Assembly (NCBI GenBank): GCA_964017185.1
Contig: OZ024870.1
Span: forward strand, 32,139,621-32,203,620
Length of the DNA: 64,000 nt
Direction of reading: 5' to 3'
From: Rugalucina vietnamica
Lineage: Eukaryota; Mollusca; Bivalvia; Lucinida; Lucinidae
A program made the position numbers and the translations under genes. Shown here piece by piece: positions 56,381 to 64,000 of this stretch (within the stretch, counting starts at the first letter, position 1; every line of letters begins with the position of its first letter). The notes below the pieces were generated by a model. The model was not told where the DNA came from and ran no database searches. It saw nothing but the letters and a program-made list of their open reading frames with translations.

Positions 56381-57945
56381 TCGGTGTGTAGTACACCCGG
56401 TAGTATCCGGAGATACCCCTTACCGACAATAGCAAATTGATGCTTGTTTCATACGTTCTTGTGTTGTGATGTTGTTCTTGATCTTCATAACGACGTTGTT
56501 TTATGTCGGTGTGTTGTACACCCGGTAGCATCCGAAAATACCCCTTACCGACATTTTTGCGGTTTTATTACATACATGTATATGATTTTTGTTTTAATGT
56601 TGCTTGGCTTATACATAGGGAGCACTGTTGACGGCGTTGTTTGAATGTCGGCGTGTTGTACACCCGATGAGATCGGCGTGTTGTACACCCGATGAGACCA
56701 GAAGATCCCCCTTGCCTCGGATCCAATAAATTTTGGATCCGAGCCCTTGCCGACATTGCTATGATGGCTGACGTACACATGTACAAAGAAGAATGTAAAA
56801 TTGTTTAAATGTTTTGCATGTCGGTGTGTTGTACACCCGGTAGGACCTAAGGGTCCCTTTTACCAACTTAGTGATGTTGTTTCAGTGATTTTTCTCCCTA
56901 TAAAACCGACTCCGGTTTCCGGTATCGTTCCCAATGCAAAAAAGTATCTTTTTTTCCCAATTGAAGCTGGAAAAATTCCCAAAATGACAGACATTTTCCC
57001 ATTTAGATTGCTGTTTTTCCTCATATTTTGTAAATCCAGTCTTTCTTTAAGTTTCCTGGTAAATTTCAATAGAAATCTTTTGAAAACAAAGCTTAGATTT
57101 CAATAAAATAACATCGTTTTTATCTCGATGTAGGCGGCCATCTTTGTTTACAGTGGACTGGTTTATCTAAAAGTTCAGTTCCTGGTCATCTCGGTCCAAA
57201 AATTTTGGACAAAGTCATCTCGACCTGGACACCTTATAGCAGTCCTGTCAATGAGTTTGTGTGGGTGTGGAAAATGCAAAATAACTTTTTAAATAACTTT
57301 GTGTGTGTGTGTGGGGGGGGGGGGAGTTGGAGGGGTTAATGGTTTTGAGAAAAAATAAATAAGAATAGAGTCAGATATTTTTGTACAGTTTTAAACATAG
57401 TATCCAACACTTTACAATGCCATTATTTCTGAACCTTCCTGAACCCAGTGTATTACAAATGTTCATAATTAAGATATTTTATCATTCTTTGGTAATTGGA
57501 CATTGAAATATTAGAAATACTAATTTTTAAAGGTGTTTATTTTTTTAGAAAATAGGTATATTAGTGAGTCATTGTATTTCCCAATTCTGCTGGAAAACCA
57601 CGCTTATTTTCCCAATTTGAGGGGAAAACGCCACTATTTTTCCCAATTGAACCGGAACAGGTACCGTTCCCAAAAAGGCGAAAAAAATCACTGTGTTTGA
57701 ATATAGTTATATATTGTTTAAATGTTGTTTGACCGATACCCAGAAGCACTTCAGTCAGAATTCACGGCTGACGACGTTGATTAGCATATCGGCGTGTTGT
57801 ACGATCAAAATAAAACAGAAAGTGAATAAAAAGATAATCCCTATTAACACATAAATATGCGAACGCAATCTGCAACAGAAGAAGCAGCGGAATGAATTCT
57901 ATTAAGAAACTTAAACATAAAATGTCGGCGTGTTCTTTAAAGTAC
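56381..57945 (+). repeat. Dispersed array of TGTCGGTGTGTTGTACACCC repeats
   Basis: Copies start near 56381, 56504, 56647 (plus 56674), 56818, 57790 and 57922. The first four are followed by GGTAG-ATCC... and a CCTTACCGACA end, making 48-bp units spaced 125-175 bp apart. The spacing is regular apart from the hAT-like insertion at 56883-57693. The core holds TGTACA, and TGTCGG/CCGACA bracket each unit as inverted ends. The array is non-coding. Confidence 0.75.
56883..57693. mobile_element. hAT-like element, 5-bp duplication (811 bp)
   Basis: CAGTGATTTTTCTCCC and the right-end GCGAAAAAAATCACTG are inverted. TGTTT lies on both sides (56878-56882 and 57694-57698). The interior repeats TTTTCCCAATTGA / TTCCCAATT words near both ends. 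It contains no transposase. Confidence 0.7.
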
Positions 57946-58414
57946 AATTTTACAATTGTTATAATTCCTATTGAGTATTCAACGACCAAAAATGTCTTTG
58001 AAATTTAAAGATCAAAATTATTATTATTTTTTTTTTTTTCAATTCTAAATTCATTTCTAATTAAAGATCCAAGAAAAAATGCTTCTGTGTCTGTTTCTAT
58101 TTAAAGATCAAGGATGTCGCTTTCTTTGTTATAATATTATCAGACCAATTGACACCTTCCGTGTTAAATGACACCTAAGACGATAATCCAATTAACAAGC
58201 ACCCGCAGAAGGTAATCATCAACAACTAATCTAATTAAGGGCCAAGGCAGGATTATCGAATTTCTTTAATGTACCTGATCACTAAGAGACGCATATAATA
58301 TCAGTGGAACACCTGGAATCTCTCTCTCTCTCTCTAAGATTTTCGTATTTTCTTAAATTACTAAATTATGTGATTTCGCTATTCACTATAAATCATTTCG
58401 AAAATATGTCCGCC

Positions 58415-58925
58415 AGAACATATATTGTGGGTACTGGTTAGAACCGCCCACAATCTATTTTTCACAATATTTCAGCTGAAAATTTTCAATTTTTAAAGCT
58501 CAAAAATTCTCTGTTTATTGCATGGGCATGTTTTCGTTATGTGATTTCGTCAAATCATGTAGTGTAAATTAAAATTTAAACTCCAATAAAAGAGACAATG
58601 ACGGTGTTCTAAGTTTGGCAATAATTCTTGAACTTTTTTCACTACGAAAACTTGCCCATGCAATAAAGAGAGATTTTCTGAGCTTTAAAAATTGGAAATC
58701 TTCACCTGAAAAATTTTGATATCTTTCTTATTTTTGCTCAAAACATAGACGGTGGGGTACATGTTAGAACCGCCTTGCCGAGGGGGTTCTAATGAATACC
58801 CACATTCTATGTTTTGAAGCAAAAATAAGAAAAATAGGTATACCCCTGTATACCCCAGTTTTGCTATATAAAATTTGGGTTCAAGGGGGTATACATTACA
58901 CGGACATGTTTTCCTGATGTCATGT
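58415..58925. mobile_element. Two hairpin MITEs of the GAAAACATG family, head to head
   Basis: 58415-58530 carries GTGGGTACTGGTTAGAACC through TTGCATGGGCATGTTTTCG. 58630-58925 is the inverted copy, from CGAAAACTTGCCCATGCAAT through GTTAGAACCGCC to GGACATGTTTTCCTGATG. Both match the copies at 8.0-8.8 kb. Confidence 0.7.
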
Positions 58926-58969
58926 AGAGAAAGGATTAATTATTTGTTATATAAATTAAGTATTGTATA

Positions 58970-59650
58970 AGAAGCGATTTCGCTAATTGAACTTTGACTT
59001 CATTAAGATTATTGCGCAGAATCTCTTAACAACAATTAAAACTAAAAGATATAATCTTCTACTTTAAGATGGGATTATTACTATTAAAACATTTTATTTT
59101 ATCGAGTAAAATTTGTATCTGTGTAACTCCGTTAATTTAAGAGGCGATTTCGCTAACTGAACTTTGATTTCGTCAAGCTTGTTGCGCGAGAAGCTTTACA
59201 AGCAAGCTCGAATATTACTTGAATAATTGTCAAAATTTCTTATCGTTTACGTGTTTGTATATTTCTAATTAAATATATTATTGAATAGATAATGTATCTG
59301 GGTTATAAATGAGTTATTTTTCGCTGACTGAACTTCGATTTCGGAAAGTTTGTTGGACCAGGGAACTGTTATACAGCTCCCTGGGTTAACAGCTCCCTGG
59401 TTGGACGAAATCGTCTCCCGAAGCTCGATTATCATTTAACAATTGTCCAAATATATCATCTTTCTATGTCAAGATATTGGTTTATAACTAACCAAATTAT
59501 AATTGTGCTTAAATAATGTATCTAGGTTGTTAATTTGCTTTTAAAATTTAATATTAGAGATAATTAGAGGCAATTTCGCTGATTGAACTGGTTGATTCCA
59601 TTGAGCTTGTCGCGCGAAATCGGCTATCCTAGCTCGATTATTACGTATGG
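58970..59650 (+). repeat. Degenerate tandem array, about 175-bp units, four copies
   Basis: GCGATTTCGCTAATTGAACT and variants start units near 58974, 59147, 59322 and 59568. Each is followed by T-GATTTC-T-AAGCTTGTTGCGCG and AGCTCGATTAT-like words. The third unit has gained a block with two copies of CAGCTCCCTGG. Confidence 0.75.
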
Positions 59651-60624
59651 TGACTCACCCGTTAACCGGTGTATACCGTTAACCGGTGTAAAAAGTTAAT
59701 GGGCTATATTTTATACGTCTCTCTGTTCACGGTTGTAATTTTTTTCAGGCAATAGACACGGAGCGTTGTTGCGTGTCAACATACTATTACTTACCATCTT
59801 TGTCATGAAGTCTTCTCACAATCATGTGCTTTCTCGAAATGCGTGCATTTTCATGGTTTTGACACTTTTAGAAACCACAAACTATCATTGCAATGCCATT
59901 GTAAGAATGGTAACAAACATAGTGTATTTCAATTTGAAATATATATTTTTCGGATGTTCGCGTTTAATTATTTATATTCGTTTTGCTCGTCAAGTGATTT
60001 GTGTGCATTTATTAATCACTAACATTTACTACATTATTATCATCATAATTTTCAAATGCGAGAAAAAGATCAATTGTGTAGGAGCTTCTTATTCAAAATA
60101 AAATAATGAAAGCGAATGCAGGGCGGGTCGTGAATGTGTGTGATAAAACCAAGGATGAGTAGTAAGTATTTTAGGATTTTATTATAGCTTTCGGTTCGGT
60201 TCGGCGACACGGACACAGAATTTTGAAAGAGAAGTTTTTTTCTATTATTTTTCGAATTTCCCATTGTTTTTGTTTAGGTCAAGAAGTTTGGGACCTGCAA
60301 TTTCTCATTGTTGGTCGCTGTTTTCCCCCAAATTAAGAGTCTAAGCATCGATTTTCTTAGTCGTGCGATTCGCGCCAAAACAATTCGTACTTTACCTGAA
60401 AATTTCTTTTCTTGAAACTTTTTGGCCTGAGAGCTGACAAGCTTTTGGACCAGAATTTGTTCAAGCTTCATTGACAGTGACATTGAACGGCTCTAGCAGG
60501 GCTGCAACGATCTGTCATAAAATTTAAAGAATCTGAATAGTTTTTCTGGTTTGACCTTCCCCCACCCACTTTTTTTCATATAGTGATTGAAGGTCTTTTT
60601 GTTTAATCATTTGAATTGGAACTC
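59651..60624. other. Region upstream of the LINE; possible 5' UTR
   Basis: CGTTAACCGGTGTA is repeated at about 59670-59700. No clear gene is present. The LINE 5' UTR may begin anywhere here; its start cannot be set without another copy. Confidence 0.35.
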
Positions 60625-62460
60625 ATGGCTTCAGGTTTTGTCGGTCCAACTGTGGGGCGGTTGACTTGTCGGGGTGGAAAAGAGCTGGTATGTTGTTTCC
60701 ATACACCGAAGTCTTGTCCGCTGCTCCTCAGGTTGGCTTTGTTGTTGGTTTTCGGGCTCTGTGTTTGGAAGTGGACAACATCAGGAGATATTTTAGATGC
60801 GAACCAGGACTGTAGTATAGGATTTGGTAAATCAGTTGGTGGAATTGCTCAGAGCTTGGCTCTCACAAGGAAAATTGGTAACCGAAGAGGCTCCGAAGGA
60901 TTACGCAGTTTCAATCCTTCAAAGGGAACAAACTTGTTGATTCTTATTATTTTGGCTGGAGATATAGAAATGAACCCAGGCCCCAGGTTCCAGTGCCGCA
61001 CGTGCAAGAAGTATTGTAAGGCGGCCGAGAAAGCAGTTAAATGTGAAGATTGCGAGAAACGCTTCCATGCGTCTTGCGTAAATCTTGGTCCCGTTGAGTT
61101 ACAAAAGATTGAGTTGGGTAATGATTCTTGGTATTGTTCAAACTGCAAAGCTGAGTGCAGCCTATGCAGTGGTGCTGTTTTGAATTCTCATAAGGCTGTC
61201 CAGTGTGACAAATGTGAAATGTGGGTGCACAATAACTGTTCTTTTATGTCAGACTCAGAGTATGAAATGATGCAAAACTCAAACTGTACATGGATTTGCC
61301 CAAAATGTGACTTTTTCAATTTCTCAGACTCTTTTTTCAATGAACAGTTTAACTTGGAAAGTGAAAATAGGTTTGACCTACTTGCAAGAGGTCATGAAAA
61401 CAAGTCCACTGAAACCTTGAATAGCAAAAACAGTTTTATTAGTGGTCTGAAATTTTCCAGTATCAACATAAACAGTATAAGAGGAAAAAAACTTGAGTTG
61501 TTGGCCTTCATTGATTTTCATCAATCGCAGATTTTGGCGATTCAGGAAACAAAAATTGACAATTCCATATTAACGTCTGAATTATTTCCGGAATCTTTTC
61601 CATACAGCGTGTACAGAAAGGATAGAACCTTACATGGTGGTGGTGTTATGCTTCTTGTACACAAGGACATCCCACACATGCCCCTCACAGAATTGGACAA
61701 TGACTCAGAGTCAGTTTGGGTCAAACTTTTTGTAAATAAGAAAACTCACTTTGTGGCTAGCTGGTATCGACCACCTGTCGATGGTCATTTACCAGTATCG
61801 GACAATGGAAATGACTTATTGAATTCACTGGAAAAGTTTGACAATTTATTTAGAGAACAGCTTGACAAAATCAAAAATATTAATAAAGGCAACAAACCCC
61901 CCTTAATTCATGTTTTAGGTGATTTTAACTTTAGAGATATTGTATGGCCGGACAGACTCAGCAAATCTGGGTCATCATTGAGTCAGACGGAGGGTCAGAT
62001 TTTGATAGATATCATGAATGACCATGGTTTGGAACAATTAGTCAATTTCCCCACCAGAGAAAGAAATACTTTGGACTTAATTTTGACCTCTCTTCCTGGT
62101 CAGTTTGTAGACATTCATTCCCCGGATAAGCTCAGTGATCATGACATTGTTTCTGGCACATTGAAAATTGCTATCCCCCCTATAAAGAAACCTAGGAGAA
62201 AAGTGTATCGTTATCAGAAAGGTGATTATGAATCTATGAGAGCAGAAACACTTAAATTTGCAAAGGAAAGATACTTCAACGGTTACTCAGATACTCGGTC
62301 GGTCCAGGAAAATTTCAATCTCATTACATCGTTTATTCAGGAATCGGCAGATAAACATATCCCCTCAAAAACTAGTCGCTCAGTTTCCTCTGTCCCTTGG
62401 ATAACACTTGAAATAAGAAGGAAGATTCGCATGAAAAAATGCAACTCATGCAAAAGCTAA
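60625..62460 (+). CDS. LINE ORF: 2A-like peptide, PHD-like fingers, EEP endonuclease
   Basis: The first ATG is at 60625 (CTCATGG). Residues about 32-47 are hydrophobic. A second hydrophobic stretch NLLILIILA leads directly into GDIEMNPGP (residues 112-120), a match to the 2A ribosome-skipping consensus D-x-E-x-N-P-G-P with separation expected between G119 and P120. Then come two Cys/His clusters (CRTCKKYCKAAEKAVKCEDC; CSLCSGAVLNSHKAVQCDKC) of PHD type, at about residues 124-225. An apurinic-type endonuclease follows at about 270-525, with SININSIRGKK, QETKIDN, GGGVMLLVHKD, VLGDFNFRDI and LSDHDIV. The endonuclease would nick target DNA for RT priming. The frame ends early at 62458-62460 after a 1-base indel in the A-run at 62434-62439; homologous sequence continues in another frame. 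The family is CR1/Jockey-like. Confidence 0.9.
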   Translation: MASGFVGPTVGRLTCRGGKELVCCFHTPKSCPLLLRLALLLVFGLCVWKWTTSGDILDANQDCSIGFGKSVGGIAQSLALTRKIGNRRGSEGLRSFNPSKGTNLLILIILAGDIEMNPGPRFQCRTCKKYCKAAEKAVKCEDCEKRFHASCVNLGPVELQKIELGNDSWYCSNCKAECSLCSGAVLNSHKAVQCDKCEMWVHNNCSFMSDSEYEMMQNSNCTWICPKCDFFNFSDSFFNEQFNLESENRFDLLARGHENKSTETLNSKNSFISGLKFSSININSIRGKKLELLAFIDFHQSQILAIQETKIDNSILTSELFPESFPYSVYRKDRTLHGGGVMLLVHKDIPHMPLTELDNDSESVWVKLFVNKKTHFVASWYRPPVDGHLPVSDNGNDLLNSLEKFDNLFREQLDKIKNINKGNKPPLIHVLGDFNFRDIVWPDRLSKSGSSLSQTEGQILIDIMNDHGLEQLVNFPTRERNTLDLILTSLPGQFVDIHSPDKLSDHDIVSGTLKIAIPPIKKPRRKVYRYQKGDYESMRAETLKFAKERYFNGYSDTRSVQENFNLITSFIQESADKHIPSKTSRSVSSVPWITLEIRRKIRMKKCNSCKS

Positions 62461-64000
62461 AAAGACTGGTAGTGCAAAATTTAGATCTAAATTTGAATCT
62501 TTACGGAAAGAGATCAAAGCTGATATCAGGAAGCAGCATGATCTTTATGTGAACAACTTGGTGGGAGATGTTAAGGCTAATTCTAGAGATTTTTACAGGT
62601 ACATAAACAGTCAGAAAAAAGATACCCAAGGTATTCCCCCGTTTGAAAAAGAGAAATGGAAGTGGAATAGCTCAATCTGAATTTGAGAAGGCGGAAGAAT
62701 TTAATGGTCAGTTCTCGGATGTTTTCACTAAAAGTGAATACAAACAGGTCCCTCTTATGGATAGATCTGCCCCATTCATGCATGATATTGTGGTCACAAA
62801 GGAAGGGGTGACCAAACTTCTCAAAGGTCTAAACCCGTCTAAAGCCTTAGGGCCTGATGAGCTTCATCCCAGAGTCCTAAAGGAACTGGCTATGGAATTA
62901 GGGCCGGTATTCGCCCATCTCTTCCAGCAGTCAATTGATACAGGTGAAATTCCTAAAGAATGGTCTCTTGCTAATATTTGCCCCCTGTTTAAGAAGGGCG
63001 ACAGGTCACTTGCCCGCAATTACCGCCCTGTTTCTTTGACATGCATTCCTTGTAAGCTTCTTGAACATATTGTATGCTCAAATATTATGGCCCATCTTGA
63101 TGAATATGAACTCCTGTCGGACAGGCAACACGCATTTAGGAAATGGCATAGCTGTGAAACTCAGTTGACTACAGTGATAAATGACTGGGCCAAAATCTTA
63201 GACAAAAAAGGCCAGGTTGACACTTTTATACTCGATTTTGAAAAGGCTTTCGATACTCCTCCCCATGAACTCCTTAAAAGCAAATTGTTCAGCTATGGAA
63301 TAGGTGGAACAACACTGAATTGGATAAATGCTTTCCTTTGTTTCAGACAACAAAGGGTAGTGGTTAATGGTATTAAATCGGATTGGGCTCCAGTTGTGTC
63401 GGGTGTCCCTCAGGGCACCGTTCTCGGCCCCTTGCTGTTTTCCTTGTATATAAATGACATCTCAGCAGACATCGAGTCTGAAATAAGACTCTTTGCTGAT
63501 GATTGTGTTTGCTATCGTGAAATCAAGAATGAAGAGGATACATTGAAACTTCAGAGACATTGATTGCCTAGGCAGTTGGGCTAGAAAATGGGGAATGAGA
63601 TTTCAACCCGTCAAATGCAACATGATGCAGCTGACAAATAAACGGTCTAGTAAGATACAGGCTAACTACACCCTTGAGGGCACTTTACTGGAAAACGTTG
63701 AAAGCATAAAATACCTGGGTGTAACTATCACAAATGATTTGAAATGGAATACTCATATTTCCAATGTTTGTACAAAGGCTAACAGAACTCTCGGATTCTT
63801 GAGGAGAAATTTGTATTCTTGTCCCCCAGATGTGAAAGAAGCAGCTTATAAAGAACTGGTGCGGCCGGTCTTGGAATATGGAAGCTCAGTTTGGGACCCT
63901 CACACTCATGGCCTCCAGGAAGAACTGGAAAAGGTCCAAAATCGTGCGGCAAGGTTTGTGATGGGAAATTATGTTTTTGAAACTGGGAGCATGACTGGCA
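62440..64000 (+). pseudogene. Reverse transcriptase part of the 60.6 kb LINE (frameshifted, cut by window end)
   Basis: Reading resumes as AKAKKTGSAKFRSKFESLRK up to a second shift in the C-run at 62636-62640. It then continues from LKKRNGSGIAQSEFEKAEEF. RT blocks follow in order: LNPSKALGPDELHPRVLKEL, FKKGDRSLARNYRPVSL, FILDFEKAFDTPPHELL, GVPQGTVLGPLLFSLYINDI and the catalytic LFADDCVCY (about 63490). A third shift near 63553 leads to DCLGSWARKWGMRF, KYLGVTITNDLKWNTHI and NRTLGFLRRNL. The frame stays open to base 64000. Three indels, two of them in homopolymers, with almost no stops, suggest a young copy, or sequencing error in an intact one. Confidence 0.9.

Noticed and set aside
56381-57945. 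CRISPR-like repeat-spacer array
   Set aside because: The context is eukaryotic, the units are imperfect and bracketed by inverted ends, and there are no cas genes.

Overview
The window is animal nuclear DNA. It is AT-rich, has no bacterial-type genes, and has very little coding sequence. It contains GT-AG introns, AATAAA signals, microsatellites, non-LTR retrotransposons, a tRNA-derived SINE and many miniature inverted-repeat elements. Several families resemble ones I associate with bivalve molluscs: elements of the TGAGCCGCCTCGTGAG type, a GCTCACCTGAGC element carrying GACGGACG microsatellites, SINEs with an (AAAC)n tail, and a YLDD reverse-transcriptase element. A bivalve, or at least a lophotrochozoan, is therefore an inference and not something the sequence proves.

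Layout. 0-1.7 kb: a decayed transposase-like gene. 2.6-13.9 kb: a tandem segmental duplication (copy A 2.6-8.0 kb, copy B 8.3-13.9 kb). Each copy has collected its own insertions, so filled and empty sites can be compared directly. 13.9-16.9 kb: MITEs and SINE pieces. 17.0-20.6 kb: a 3.6 kb foldback element inside a MITE. 21.0-24.5 kb: the only convincing host-type coding signal. It comprises three phase-compatible exons of a secreted or surface protein with a Thr-rich linker, a 26-bp minisatellite, and a CpG-rich promoter-like block with a possible two-exon microprotein ending in AATAAA signals. 26.0-28.6 kb: a bivalve-type element interrupted by a LINE tail, then a Harbinger-like element with a 47-bp perfect TIR and an apparent first exon. 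29.6-34.8 kb: a 5.2 kb foldback. 35.0-38.6 kb: a YLDD retroelement bounded by long inverted terminal repeats, with a further broken copy at 39.1-40.9 kb. 42.2-52.6 kb: a 10.4 kb nested palindrome with TTAA at all four element boundaries and arrays of TCAAGGTCA. 53-60 kb: nested SINEs, unusual GC-rich palindrome clusters, repeat arrays and a hAT-like element. 60.6-64.0 kb: the best-preserved LINE, with a 2A-like peptide, PHD-like fingers, an EEP endonuclease and an RT, cut off by the window end.

Most of the window is therefore a layered record of transposon insertion, palindrome formation and tandem amplification. The main items to follow up are the 2A-bearing LINE, the TTAA palindrome nested at its own apex, the retroelement with inverted terminal repeats, and the small gene(s) at 21-24.5 kb.
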